A stretch of DNA of 64,000 nt, taken from contig OZ023274.1 of NCBI GenBank assembly GCA_964007475.1, positions 56,939,851-57,003,850 of the forward strand, read 5' to 3'. Origin of the DNA: Hybos culiciformis (lineage: Eukaryota > Arthropoda > Insecta > Diptera > Hybotidae). Every line of letters starts with the position of its first letter. The first letter of the stretch is position 1. A program made the translations under genes and the position numbers. Below, piece after piece: positions 41,216-53,968 of the stretch. A model generated the notes under the pieces. The model made no database searches and was not told the origin of the DNA. It worked only from the letters and a program-made list of their open reading frames with translations.

Positions 41216-41870
41216 TATTTTATAACAACACTATTGGCAAAATTTAAGCTAACATTATTAAAATCTAAGTCTAAATTATTTACATCTAACAGAGAATTTC
41301 GTTTTTGTTGATGTTTTTTTGCTGTTGTTCACGTTGTTGTTGTTAATTCTATGACTTATTATGATTTATTACTTCTATTCTATATTCTGTATTCTATGAT
41401 TTATTACATTAATTCTAAGATTGTTGAATTCAAGACTTTCATATAATATTTTCTTCTAAGAATTAAAATTATTTCGCAATAAAGAAACAGTGGGAGTGTT
41501 CTAAACCGTGGAAGCCAAATTTCTGAAAGAACGAAATCCCGGATTTTTTGGAGAAGTAAGATCTAAGGAGTAAGGCATTGTAATAATTATTTAACAAGTA
41601 TTTCAAGCCGTATAATTAACAATTAACAAAATTTTTAAGGTGCGCAATTATATTAAATTATATAAAAGTAGAAAATAAAAATCAGTATAATTTGCGAATT
41701 CAAGAATATTTTTCTTTATTTTAGAATATTTGTTGACTGGATTATATGCAATTTAATTTTAACCCACATCATACAGTATTAAATTTGTTGACTGCATTAT
41801 ATGCAATAAATTTTTAACTCACATATTACATTATTAAAAAAAAAAAATCCTTATCAAATGTATTTCTTTT
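41216..41870. other. AT-rich interval, no gene seen
   Basis: This stretch contains short TTG and TTATTACT-like simple repeats (41310-41410) and a copy of ATTGATATATTTTATAACAAC (41213) that recurs at about 42341. No coding match was recognised. Confidence 0.4.
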
Positions 41871-44190
41871 GATACAAATTTCAACAACCTAAAAGAAAAA
41901 AAATAGAAGCTGTTAAAAACTTGAATGATGAAGATACGAATTCTGTAACATTATCAGGAGATAATATTTTTCATATCACAGTTGCTGATACTTCAAAAAT
42001 AATTCATGATCATTAAGTACACACTATCATTGGAAAATACTTTGACTGCCATTATCAATAATAGGCCAACGACTGTTGATGATCATGATTTAGAATTTTT
42101 TTTTTTTTTAAATAACCACAATTTTCAACTTTTAGATGATATTGAAGTTGAGATACAGGATCGCCTTAAAGTAAATTTGGAAGGATCATCTATTTTCGAA
42201 CATGAAAAAAAAAATATATATATTAGTTGATATACTTGAAAAATTCGAAAAGCAATCTTACGAGCTTGATACAAAAGAGTCAGTAGAATTAATACCATTT
42301 ATTTACTTTTTTAACTCGGTGGCTGTAATTAATTGCAGCTATTGATATATTTTATAACAACTTTGAGACAATTAATAGTTATTTTTGCGATCGGATTATT
42401 GCCCAAATATTATCATTATTTTCAAGATGAATATTGGCTGAGACCTATTTAGAAAATTAATATGCAACAATCTATCAAGAACAATCTATCAATTTTCATA
42501 AATGTCAAGTGCCTAATGAAACAGTAAAAGAAAATAATATTATCACATGTGTATTTACTTAAATTTTGTTTTTATTTATATAAAATACATTTTTTTTATT
42601 GAAGGTATTGATGATCTACTTACGTGTGAATGTTTTTCATAATAGAAGAAATGTTCTGCATTTAAAAATTTGCAAATTCAATTTAATTAAAATATAGAAG
42701 TTAATTATTTAATTTAAAAAAAAAAGTAATCCCTATCGAGAAAAACTTGTGCAGTTTTTTTTGTCATAAAAAAAACCTAAAAAAATAAAAATTTGACAAC
42801 AAAGTCCTGGAAAAATAGACAGAGTTTTTAAAACTTTGTTTCAAGAGCAATTAAGCATTTGTATTCGAATATTTAATAGAGAGTCGATGCAAATTGAAGA
42901 ATTATTTTTAATGTTTCATTTAATTCATGAAATGACTGGGGAAGGAATAGCTAAAAATATCTTGTCAGTTGTGAAAGATTTAGCACTTGATCCATTAAAA
43001 ATTCGTGGTCAGGGCTATGACGGGGCCGTTTCAATGAGTGGAAAGTTCAATGGTGCTAAAACACACATTTTAAATTAATATCCTTTGGCAACTTTTGTTC
43101 ATTGTACTGAACTTAGCTATATCTAACTCTTGCAAAATAAGGGAGGTAAAAAATTGTATGGGAATTTTAAATTAGTTTTTATAACTTTTTCAACGCAACT
43201 TTTTTTTACAAGAACAAATTAAAGACGATACTAATAGAAATTCTAAACATTTAAAATTAAAAGGCCTTTGCGCAACACGTTGGGTAGAAAGACATGACTC
43301 TGTAGTAGATCTCTTTGATTATATTGTCATCAGTTTAGATAAAATTAGTAACAGTTGGGAATCTGCAGACACATCCTCTACCGCATTTATTTAATTCTAT
43401 AACAAAAATTGAATTTATGGTAACTTTGCTTACTATAAATAAGGTATTCACATATTCAAGTAATCTATGCAAATATTTACAAAATTCTCAAATTGAAGCG
43501 ATTACTTATGCTAAAATAGTAACTCAAAGAACGAGAAAATGCAAATACGGAATTCAATACTTTATTTGAACAAGTTCGCATTCTTGCAGACATGCATTCA
43601 ATTGAATTGTCAATTTCCAAACGTGCCCAAAACTCTTTAAATTGTCCAGAATCATTTTACCGATCAAAAATATTTATACATTTTTTAGACCACTTTGTAT
43701 CTCAAATGAATGACAGATTTTTAGCTCATGATCATGAACAAATCCTATCCAGCAATACAGTTTCTTTTAACACCTTCAGCCTCAAATCCCGAAAGTTTGG
43801 AAAGACTTAAAAATCTTCACGAGACTTATAAAATTGATTTGAATTGCACAGTTTCAGTATTTATAAATGAATAGGAAATTTGGTAAGGAAAAGTTAATTA
43901 CATGAAAAATTCTTTAAAAAATGTAAAAGATGCATTAAAAGCTTGCAACGCAATAATCTGCGAAAATATTTTTACCGTTCTTCAAATTTTCGCTACTTTG
44001 TCAGTGTCTACATGTGAGAATGAAAGATCATTCTCAGCATTAAAACGTTTGAAATCGTACCTACGTAATCCATTATCTGAAAACCGATTGAACGGCCTAG
44101 CTCTATTAAATTTATATACAGATTTAACTCCAACTTCCGAAGAAGTATTAAATGAAATGTGCAAAAATAAATTTAGAATTTTAATATAAT
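41870..44190 (+). pseudogene. hAT transposase remnant, ZMYM/DUF4371 type
   Basis: The clearest part (42836-43078) has GEGIAKNILSVVKDLALDP and RGQGYDGAVSMSGKFNGA, the catalytic-domain signature of hAT transposases that resemble ZMYM1-type proteins. An Asp of the DDE triad lies in GYDGA. After many stops, a later frame (43560-43810) covers the helical region, and 43902-44189 is the C-terminal dimerisation domain (LSVSTCENERSFSALKRLK, then ENRLNGLALLNLY). The stretch 41870-42240 may be the decayed N-terminus. A candidate right terminus with CTTAGTCTAGATCCGC follows at 44479-44512; the left terminus was not found. Confidence 0.8.
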
Positions 44191-44515
44191 TATCAAAATC
44201 AAAAGTATTTTAGTTAAAAAAATTAAAACAAAATAATAATATTAATACAAAAAAACATTAAAAAAACGAAAGAGAATAAAAAATTCAAAATCAATAAAAA
44301 AAATAATTAAAAAATAACAAAAAAATAAAAAAAACTAAAAAAATAGAAACAAAAAAAATAACAAAAAAATATAAAAAAATGAGATCATAATTTTCACCAC
44401 GTCCTCGTCGGTGATCTTGGGTTAAAGCTGAGAGTGAAAAAAAATTGTTTATAGAACGTTTTAAAATATTATTTAAATACCCCCCCCTTAATCTTAGTCT
44501 AGATCCGCTATTGCA

Positions 44516-46108
44516 GTTGTACTGATATTGTAAAATACTTAAATTTAGTCAGCTATGTGTTGAGAAGTCACAGGTGAAGTAATAGTTAAATTTAATAACA
44601 AGTCTTCTTACAAATAAAATTTCCAGCTCCTTAAGAATACATAAAATAAAGAAAAATATACTTACCTTTTTTGGGTGATCTGTGTCATGTATATTTAAAA
44701 TTTAATATGCCTAAATAAAAACATATATCGCTAACTGATTTAAACCTTTTTTATAATTGCTCCATTTTCAAATTTTAGGTAGATTAAGCCTACTGAAAGA
44801 GTACCTGAACTTCATGCGTTTATTTTTAAATGTTTACCCTATTATAGCCTTTTTTTAAAAATTTGTAAAATTATTCCCGTACATTGCCAAAAATGATACG
44901 ACAAAACAATAATAAAATCTCATGTCGTAGGTCAATTATTGTTTTTTAAAGTTTTCTTTATAAATTTTTTTTATACTTGGCTCTTTGAAGTCTTGCATAA
45001 AACTTTTGTTGTGACTTTGAAATTTAAAACAAGAAGAAATTACTGATAAAATGGTCCTCTAATTGAAAGAGGCTCAAGAAAAAAATTTTAAATATTTATT
45101 TAAAATATTTTAACTCACGTAAGCTACGTTTTAAGCTCATAAATTTTCATACAATTTAATTTTTTTACGTAGCTTTAACTGAGTGAATTACATCCACCAT
45201 ATCTAGCATTAAGAATAAACAAATTTGAGTGTGAAATTTCTATTCAATACATTAAAATATTGTCGTCATTTTTGAGTTATTCAAAAAAATAATTCTGAAA
45301 CTTACTTCTGCACCTCTTTTAAATATTATTACTCAATGATGATATATATATATACAAAGGTACTGATTTTTTAATAAATTTCTATGTTTTATCTCTGACT
45401 TCTCTATGTAGACTACACTTAGAAATTTTTATCGTCAAATGGTTCGACCAAAATACACTGTAGAAACAAAACTTATTACCTTTAAAAAAAAATTTGTATA
45501 ACTTAGAAATTTTATAATATGTATATAAATATTTTTAAAAACGGAAATACCGATCATTTACAATAAAAGTAAGAAGTTAAACTAATTATATTAAACTTAA
45601 AGCATCAGCGATAGATTTGCGGCTTTGTTATCTCGATAGTGAAAGTTCGACAGACCTAAGTCCCAAAAATAAAAATAAAAAATTTAAAAGCCTTCAAAAT
45701 GAGCAATTATGAATAAAACAACAATGAATAAAACAACAATTATGAATAAAACAACAAATGAAAATAAAATATTTATTCAAATTCACAAATTTATCAGAAT
45801 TATTACTAACTAAACTTGTAGTGTTATAGTTGTACCCGATAATTTCAATACATATCAGAAATACCTATATTAAAAAAAAATAGATAAAACAATAAAAATA
45901 ACACTGGCCTACAAAAAAAAATGATTGTATTGGTGCAGTTCTGTTCGCATCTGTAGTCGGTAAAATAGTTAGTATGAACTACATTGCTACTACTAGATGT
46001 CAGCTGACAGCTCTGGTTTACCTACAATTCTTATTTCAAATTTTTTACGGGTTTATTCAAAAACAGTCCATGTTATAACTACTTTTATGACATTAATCGT
46101 ATAAATTT
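44516..46108. other. AT-rich interval, no gene seen
   Basis: No coding homology, RNA gene or clear repeat was recognised apart from short A/T runs and a tandem AATAAAACAACAATGA-like stretch near 45710-45755. Confidence 0.4.
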
Positions 46109-46279
46109 ATGATGGAAAGTAAGTCAAGAAGTTGCATTAACGATCCTGATATGTTTTGTTACATATGCGGTGAGTATATAATGAAAGATCAACGGAAACC
46201 GATTAATGACACGGTAATTCGCTTGTATTCTGTATACTTTGGTATTGAAATTGGCAATCAAGATAAAGAGCTGATATGA
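46109..46279 (+). pseudogene. Small ORF with FCYICGEY motif, decayed
   Basis: A 56-codon frame (ATG 46109, TGA 46277) contains CINDPDMFCYICGEYI, then RLYSVYFGIEIGNQDKEL. The Cys-x2-Cys pair and the YFG...G-x-QDK spacing match the N-terminus of a large uncharacterised protein family common in arthropod and other invertebrate genomes, often in transposon-like context. In that family more cysteines follow; here a stop intervenes. I cannot assign a function. Surroundings are non-coding. Confidence 0.5.
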
Positions 46280-46970
46280 AAATGTGACTAGTTTTCTTGT
46301 ATCAGATCACAAAATATACCCAAAATCAGGTCTAAAATCTTAGGCACCAAAATGAGTGTAGGCTAGTGTAATGTTAAGCGTAAATGCGAAGAATTCATAT
46401 TATCATTTAGAAAGACTTATTGTATCGTGCATCAATTTCAACAGAGTTTTGTTTGTACTGTTCTGAATCAGAATGAATCTTTTCTTTATTTTTTTTTTTT
46501 TTCATTTTATCTTTTTTTTTCGACTGCACTTTATTTTTGCCATCCCCGTAAAAAAAATATTTAAACAGAAGTCCCACCCCCCCCCCCCCCCTATGAAATG
46601 TTTGTTAAATAATCTTCTTTTGTATTGCTAAAAATAATACGAATTTTTCGAATATACAATTTAAAATCCTATTATTAAAAAAAATATTTTTGGCATTTTT
46701 TTTTTTATTGAAATATTAGAAAAATATTAATACATTTTAATTTATACTTACATGTCGAATTGATAGTCCTTGTTTTTCTTATAAAAAAAAAGATTTTTAA
46801 AAATGAAAATAAATGTTCCATTCATAAATTTGACTCGAATAACCTTAATACATAAACAAATGTAATGTTTCGTCTTTTATATAGAGAGGTCAGTGGTTTT
46901 ATACAGAATAAATTTATTAGTTCCTACGGCGACGATATTACTCGTCATATTACAGAATTCATTAATAGTA
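46280..46970. other. AT-rich interval with poly-C run
   Basis: No gene is seen. A run of 15 C lies at 46577-46591, and long A/T homopolymers are present. Confidence 0.5.
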
Positions 46971-46973
46971 GAT

Positions 46974-47150
46974 TATTGAATATGTAAACTAAATTTGTTA
47001 TTAATTAAGAGTTCTGTATACACAAAAATACATTGACACGAGTCAATACTTATATCACCGAAGGTCGAGTGATATAAATTGACAAGTGTCAATGTATTTT
47101 TGTGTAAATACAAACGAGTTGTATAACAAATTTTGTTTACATATCCAATA
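46974..47150. repeat. Long fold-back (inverted) repeat
   Basis: The two arms, about 80 bases each, pair around a centre near 47060. They share ATATGTAAAC at the outside, a perfect 20-bp stem starting ACACAAAAATACATTG, and TATATCAC near the loop. It is probably a fold-back MITE or the remains of one. The minus-strand frame across it is a by-product. Confidence 0.8.
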
Positions 47151-47299
47151 TACTGTTTTAATGCGTAGGGGAGAGGTAGTTGCAAAGAGAGAATATTTTT
47201 TCTTCTCATTTTTTCTCTTTTTTTTTTTTGTATTTGGCTGTATTGAAATATTGTGAGAGATATTATGTTTGTTTAGGTATTACGTAACATTCAATACTA

Positions 47300-47385
47300 A
47301 ACATCTAAATGATTCCATTATTTACGCTGATGCATCTAAATTTTTTCATTATTTACGCAGATGCATCTAAATGATTGCATGTGTA
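47300..47385. repeat. Short tandem repeat, about 32-bp units
   Basis: Two and a half imperfect units contain CATCTAAAT and CATTATTTACGC(T/A)GATG. Confidence 0.7.
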
Positions 47386-47410
47386 TTGACGCATATAATA
47401 CTCCATTTAG

Positions 47411-48631
47411 TGATCTAAATTCTATAGCACTAAATACAACATAACGATCCCCAACGCATTAAAATTTATTATTATGATGATGATAATATAAAATTACTAA
47501 ATGAAAAAAAACTACAAAATTTATCTTACATTACGTTTATTAACATAAAGGTTTGTTTCTACACTTATTTTATTATGATAAGTATATATATATTTCTTTT
47601 AACAACAAATATAATAAGAATTTTTTTTAAATTGAAGACCCGGATGGATAAAATTGTTATGTAACAAATTTTGCTGTTATTTATGTATAAAACGGAGATT
47701 TAAAAAAAATTCTAACAATCAACCAATCGGATCTTAAATTTTTTATAATTATAAATATGAAATTTTTTATTTACACCAAAATTACATACAATTAAACGTT
47801 CATAATCTTATGAAGTACATATCGTTCTATGCTTTTTGCTGAATTGAAAGGTAGTCTACCATCTCTTTTCGTTTTTTGACAAGGCTACTTCATTTTTTTT
47901 TTTAAAATACAAAATCTACGCATGTAAATATTCTATGGAGGAAAAATAAATTTATCATTAGAAATTCTGAAAAAGTATATATATATAGCTGTTAAACAAA
48001 AATGATATTATTGATGTCATGTTTTACATAATTCGGTGAAAAATGCTTTTATTAAATAATTTTCTTTACAAAAATTTTTTTTTGTAAAATTGAGTGAGTT
48101 TAAAATTAAGTTTAAAATTGAGCAATTTAAAATTTAGAATTTACAAAAAAAGAAAAAAAAAACTATTAAACTGAGAAAAAATAATGTTAGAACAATTGTT
48201 TTTAAGCAACATAACAATGCCTCTATATATCTAGCCTGGAAACTCATTTTTTTTCACGAAGTTTTTCAAAATCAAACTTCGTAAAACTTTCAACTCTATC
48301 GAAACCTAAGAAAACCATGAAATAAAAAAATCAAAACATAGAAAATTAATTATTATTCTCAATTTAGTATTATCAAAATTATTACGGCAGAAAGACGTTT
48401 TTTTGATTTTTTAATTTGTAAGTTGATTGAAGCAGTAATTGACTACTTAAAAAATATTTTCTTAAATAATATTTTTTAATAATTTAGTTTTAAATTTAGA
48501 TAATAAAACCAAAAAATGTTATGTATCTTAAAAATACACAGTAATAACATTTCTCCAACTTGTTATAGTAAATAAATAATTTTTTTTCTGTAGAATTTTA
48601 TTGGAGAATTTTTATATTTTAGATTGATTTA
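47411..48631. other. AT-rich interval, no gene seen
   Basis: No coding or RNA feature is supported in this stretch. Confidence 0.4.
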
Positions 48632-48850
48632 CGGACAATTCATCGAATATGAAGTCACCTGTAATAAATACTTCATTGTATAGCAATTCATCGTATAGTA
48701 AATGACCGACCGTACGATCAATTCACCGTATTAGAAATTCATCGGATAATTACTATACGGTGAATTTTTATATGGTAAATTATTATATGGTTAATTATTA
48801 TACGGTGAATTGCATTAAGATGAATTAATATACATACTTTCAATTGTCCG
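48632..48850. repeat. Repeat block with ACGGTGAATT motifs in both orientations
   Basis: CGGACAATT at 48632-48640 and AATTGTCCG at 48842-48850 bound a block in which AATTCACCGTAT-like and ATACGGTGAATT-like motifs recur about every 15-25 bases, first in one orientation and then in the other. It may be a decayed fold-back element. Confidence 0.6.
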
Positions 48851-48938
48851 AATTCCTTTTTAAAATACGGCTTAAAAATCCGCTCATATTAAAATAATTT
48901 ATAACATAAACTAAATAATAATTATGATAATACATTTT

Positions 48939-51900
48939 TTTTTTTTTTTTTTTTTTTATTAAAGTTACCAAATCACTAGGTGGGATACCTTTTATACTTA
49001 GAGAAGTATGGATTTGGTAATGGGGACAGGAAGTTTAGACGGGATTATAAAGTGGGACAGTTAGGAGGTAATCATTTACACTCTTAAAGCGGCGCAAGTC
49101 GTAAATCAAACGTCCGCCAGCTGTCGGGAACAATTTTGATGAGAGAGCATTCCACATTTTCGAGGTGCGAACTGAAAACGAATCTCCGAAGCTCGTTCTA
49201 TCACATCTGGGAATTTTGACGGAATATGGGTGTGACGTTGAGGCGGTACGTGTTTGACGTGAAAATACTTGAAGTGAAGGAAGTAGGGCTTTTACTTCCA
49301 GGGAACACGTATCCATTCCAACAAGGTATTTATAAAAAATGGAAAGTGAACCTACATTGCGACGGTGATTGAGTGATGTTAATGAGCTGGTGGTTTGGTG
49401 ATTGTTTATCAATCTAATAGCCCTTCTCTGAACTTTGTCCAGGTACTCAAGGTGGGTTTTTGGAGCACCAGCCCATATATGTGAATTATATTCTAATTTC
49501 GGTCGTATGTAGGATTTATAAATGTTCAAGAGATCAGAGGGGGAAAAGTATTGTTTACATCTTTTAAGGAAACCGAGACATTTCGCTGCGTTTTTTGCCG
49601 TTTCGAAAATATGAAGTTTCCAGCTCAAATCTGAAGTTATTTTCGAGCCTAAAATGTCAAGGTTTCCAGATTTGCCAAAACTTTCTCCTTGGAAAGAAAA
49701 TTGGGGATCAAAAGTTGACAGTTTTCTAGAAATTAGGCAGCATTGAGTTTTTGATGCGTTAAACTCAACTCTGTTGAGAAAACCCCATTGTGAGATTTTA
49801 GAAAGGTCGTGATTTATGCTACTTTGCAGGAAGTTGCGTTTAGTAGTAACAGCATTCGAAGATGCGGATTTCCTATTAACAAAATCGTAGCATGCTACCA
49901 AGTTACTGTCATCGGCGAAGCTGTGGATGGGGTTGAGTGTTGACTGTAGAAGATCATTAATGAAAATTAAAAAGAGGGTTGGGGAGAGAACACACCCTTG
50001 GGGTACACCGGAGTTGATATTGAAAATTTGTGACTGGTACCCATCCACAACAGCACGAATAGAACGGCCAGACAAAAAGTTGCTGGTCCAATTGACAAAG
50101 GCTGATCCTAGACCCATTGCTTTGACTTTAGAAATCAAAGCCGGGTGCCAGACTCGATCAAAAGCCTTAGCTATATCCAAAGCAACAACACAAGCCTCAC
50201 CGGAATTGTGAAGACTGGCGTTGAGCTTGTGGGATAAATATGTCATCAGGTCACCAGTCGATCTATTCGTACGAAAACCATATTGCTGGTCACTTAGCAA
50301 TTTGTTACATTCAAGGCATTTTTTAACTTTATTATTAATGAGGGATTCCATTACTTTGGAGAGAATAGAAGTAAGCGCAATAGGCCTGTAGTTAGAGGGA
50401 TCGCATTTATCGCCTTTTTTTGGAATAGGCTGAACATGGACAACTTTCCACTTGGTGGGGTAAATACCAAGTGAATATGAGAGATAGAAAAGGTTGCGCA
50501 GAGGTTTAGCCAGAACGGAGGCAGTATGTTTTAGGACCACAGCCGGAATACCATCAGGGCCAGTTGACTTTTTCACATTCAGATTTTTGAGAGCTTTTAA
50601 AACAGCTCGTTGCATAATGTAAACTCTTCCAAAAGAAGAGTTTACAGTTGGCAAGACAGGTGGAACTTGAGCTGAAGCTGCGAGAGTTGAGTTTTGACTA
50701 AAAAGTTTTGCAAACAGATTAGCCTTCCCAACCGAATCTGATATGATCCGGTCACCATCTACAAGGGGAGGAAAAGATGAAGGCGAACAGAAGTTCTGTT
50801 GTACACTTTTAGCGAAGCTCCAAAAGCTTCTGCTATTTTTAGGAAGGTTTAATATTTCTTGACGCTTCCTCTGGGTAAACAAAGCCTTCTGCTGGCAACA
50901 AATTCTACTGCATCTGTTCCTGACTTCTCGCCAGTGCTTCAGTGAACTTAAAGAATTATTTTGTTTGTACTCACGAAAAGCATTATCTCTATCGGCTATG
51001 GCCTTTGCACAGGTGTCATTGAACCACGGATTTTTAGTATTCGTTTTATTTTGTACTTTTTTATGGGGTATGAATAGTTTCATCCCTAACAGAATACTTT
51101 CAGTAATGACAGCCGTGCAAAGGTCAACATCCCTCTCTAAGAAGCAACGAGACAGATCCATCTGCTTAAGAAAACTGGCGAGCCCATCCCAATCAGCTTG
51201 GGAATAGGTCCATACCAGTCTTCCAGGAGCTTTAGATAAATCTACTTCACTATCAAGAGAGAAGGACGTGCTAACGAGACAATGATCGGAGTTTCCAAGG
51301 GGGGAACTAATTGAAGCGTTATAATTATCTGGATTCGATGTAAGAAACAGATCCAAGAGATGATGACCCTGATGGTTTACATCTGGAATGTGGGTGGGTT
51401 CAGAAATAATTTGAATAAGATTATTGAGACTTGAAAAAAATTCTACATATCTGCCTTGCGATTAGAATGACTAAGCCATGATACGTTGTGTACGTTAAAA
51501 TCACCGAAAACCAAAATTTCAGACTCTGGGCTTTTCGCCAGAATCTGATTAATTTGATCCGACAGCAAGTCAAACTCTACAACGTGATCAGTGCCAGTCA
51601 GTTGCGGGCTCCTGTAAAGGAAGCAAAAATGGATGACGTGCTTGTTAGTTCTTATTTTGAACCAAAGAAAATTTAATAAGGGACTTGATGATTTTAAATC
51701 TTTAATGGGATAACAAGCAACGTCATTCTTTATATAAACTCCTCTGTGGGCAATGAATAAAGAGTGGAGATCGTAACCGGGGATTGAAAAACGGTTGGGG
51801 TCTCCGTTGTCCAATACTTGGGTCTCACTTAAAGCCAGAACATTTGGCTTATCAGAGGCCAGATGGATTTGTACGGCTTGGAAATTCGCTTCCAAACCTC

Positions 51901-52130
51901 GGATGTTACAAAAATTTATACTAAATTTTTTGCTCATCCCTGCTCTATGAGTGTAAATTCAATAAAATTAGTTCGTTCCGATAAACAAGCTGACGAACTA
52001 CGAACTGGCGGTCAACAGTTTCTAGAGCCTTATTTACCTCCAGTAAGGCACCGATAAGCGAATTTAGAAGAGTGCACGGGGAAAATAAAGGGTAGGAAAA
52101 TTGGGAAGATTTGGTAACCGCGTCAATGAT
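48939..52130 (-). mobile_element. CR1/Jockey-group non-LTR element, near-complete ORF2
   Basis: The 3' poly(A) is at 48939-48958 (as T). A 3' UTR shared with the copy at 7570-7690 is followed on the minus strand by ORF2 (49035-51937). The 5' end is lost near 52130, so ORF1 is absent or only its end remains (51945-52130). The GC-richer coding DNA contrasts with the AT-rich flanks. Confidence 0.9.
49035..51937 (-). pseudogene. Non-LTR ORF2 (endonuclease-RT), one frameshift
   Basis: The start ATG at 51935-51937 (MSKKFSINFCNIRGL) opens an APE endonuclease with SETQ and VFGDFNVHNVSW. A one-base shift near 51436-51440 gives an early TAG; the next frame continues with SDHCLVS. RT follows: STGPDGIPAVV, VHVQPIPKKGD, SNYRPIALTS, QYGFRTNRSTGD, VALDIAKAFDRVWH, SGVPQGCVLSPTLFL and catalytic HSFADDSNL. 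No RNase H follows, as usual for CR1/Jockey relatives. About 940 residues in total, a normal length. Exact clade (CR1, Daphne-like or Jockey) is not settled. Confidence 0.9.
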
Positions 52131-53573
52131 GGAATTTTTTTTAATTATTATTATCAATTCATTTTTATTTATATTTATTTTTCACTTTAATTTTTTTTAT
52201 TTAATTTTATTTTATTTCGAATAATATCTGTCGAATTTGCGCGAACATTTAAATAGGTATAACTTTTAATTATTATTACTATTATAATTTTTTTTTTTTT
52301 TTTCTTTTATTAAGTACAAATAAAAAAAAAAGGTCAAAATTTTAAAAGAAAACAAAAACTATATTTCTTCAACAAAAAAAAAAAAAAAACGAACAGACGA
52401 AACACGTGCACAAATCTTTATTATCACAATACAACTGATATTTAGTAAACGGGAGTCATCAGTCATCCACTGAAAATTCAACTTATATTTTTGAAAATTA
52501 AAAAAATTATAATAAATAAGCAAACTTCAAAAGCTTATGTAGGGAGGATCTATGTTCCTTTCGCAATGCTTTTAAGGTACAAATTCTCTCTTTTTTTTAT
52601 CTTCCTGGCTAGGTATATAGAAGCATTGAATATAGCATACAAGATAGTTTTTGTTTCTTTTTTCATAATTTTGATTCAAAAATGGATGTGGCTAAAAAAA
52701 TGGAATTTCATCTTTAAAAAAGTTTTTCTTTATCTTTATTAAATATTTTTTTTTATTTTTAATCTCAGGAATTATCTTTCGCTTAATTATTTATTTTTTT
52801 ATTATGCTATAACTAATTTCTTTAATTAGTGAATGATAGGATTAAAACAGTATAATATAAATTTTTATAATCATTTGGTTATGAAATTTCATTAATTTGT
52901 TTTTAATATACGGGACCCGTTGACATCAGAAACATATAAGCAAATTTTAAATAGCAACGTTATAATATTGAGTGTTTTTTTTTAAGTAAATAAGACACGT
53001 AACAAAATTATTTGATTTAATAATCAATAACTATTTTCAAAGCTCGTCTTAGTACATTGCACAATAAATTTGTTTAACCAATGAGTTTTCAATTTAAAAT
53101 TTTTATATTCTTTATTATATTCGTTCGTACGCACCTATTTCTATTTCATAATATTTAAATTTATTATGCAGAAAAAAAACTCACAGTAAAATAAATTTTG
53201 TATAAAAACTTTGTATTTACCCCGCCCAACAAATTAGTCGATACAAAAAAAAAATTAACGTTAGATGATTTAAAAAAGTTGTTAATCCTATTATTCACTT
53301 TATTGCTATTCTTATATATAACTTATGAAATCTAAATTGCTTAGAAAATACTTTTAATAAAAATTTTATTGTAATATACATATATAATATTTCTATAATT
53401 AATCTGGTTAAAAAAAAAGTTAAAACACCCATAGAAATTAACAAAATTGTATGATAATAACACAAAAAAAATAATATTTCAATATCTTTAATTTTCCATT
53501 TTCAAATTTGTCCAAAAGCAAATTTACCACTCTCAATAGCCGTAAACTGTTCAAAGAACAGTGTTTCCGAATG
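52131..53573. other. AT-rich interval, no gene seen
   Basis: Poly-T/poly-A runs at 52283-52300 and 52370-52390 are present. An 83-codon frame at 52491 is hydrophobic by base composition and is not supported. Confidence 0.4.
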
Positions 53574-53681
53574 CTAGTTAGAACTTTCTGCCATTTCATT
53601 TATTTCAAATGTGGTTATCATCATTTTTTCGTCAGTATCGTTGCTATCAGTGGAAGGAGACTGAGTTGATTGAACAACTTC
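53574..53681 (-). CDS. Candidate terminal exon of a host gene
   Basis: On the minus strand a textbook acceptor (pyrimidine run, then CTAATTTTCAG) opens a 36-codon frame, EVVQSTQSPSTDSNDTDEKM and onward to TAG at 53574-53576. The composition (Ser/Thr/Asp/Glu-rich, few Lys/Asn/Ile) differs from chance AT-rich frames. It joins in phase 0 with the candidate exon ending at 53840. I do not recognise the protein. A decayed transposon remnant remains possible. Confidence 0.35.
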   Translation of the reverse strand, partial: EVVQSTQSPSTDSNDTDEKMMITTFEINEMAESSN

Positions 53682-53839
53682 CTGAAAATTAGAAAAAAAA
53701 GAACTACATAATTTTTTTTTTATTTTCACAATTTTCTGTTTCATTCCTATGGGCATCGTTTAAACTAAAATTATTTATATGTATTTTTGTTTAATTAAAA
53801 ATTAACATTTTTTTTTAATTTATGTATTACAATTTGTAC

Positions 53840-53968
53840 CGTCCTGAATCTGTACATTATTTTTCCTGCTGATTCCGCTAAGAACTGCTTAGAAGACCCA
53901 AAAATCAATCTATTTTCAATTTTGACAAATATGTTTTGCTTCACTTCGAAGCTCAACTCAAATGTGTA
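53840..53968 (-). CDS. Candidate internal exon upstream of 53681
   Basis: The minus-strand frame contains FELSFEVKQNIFVKIENRL, then FGSSKQFLAESAGKIMYRFR and ends with ACG followed by GTACAA, a possible donor. The phase matches the acceptor at 53681. The upstream border is unclear: the frame opens after a stop near 53980 and acceptors there lack a good pyrimidine tract. Function unknown. Confidence 0.3.

Noticed and set aside
46973..47209. 78-codon minus-strand frame
   Set aside because: Covers the fold-back repeat, which explains its openness.
49927..51207. Plus-strand frames over the non-LTR ORF2
   Set aside because: Antisense of a clearly coding minus-strand ORF.
52491..52742. 83-codon hydrophobic frame
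   Set aside because: Composition follows the AT-rich DNA; no start context or homology recognised.
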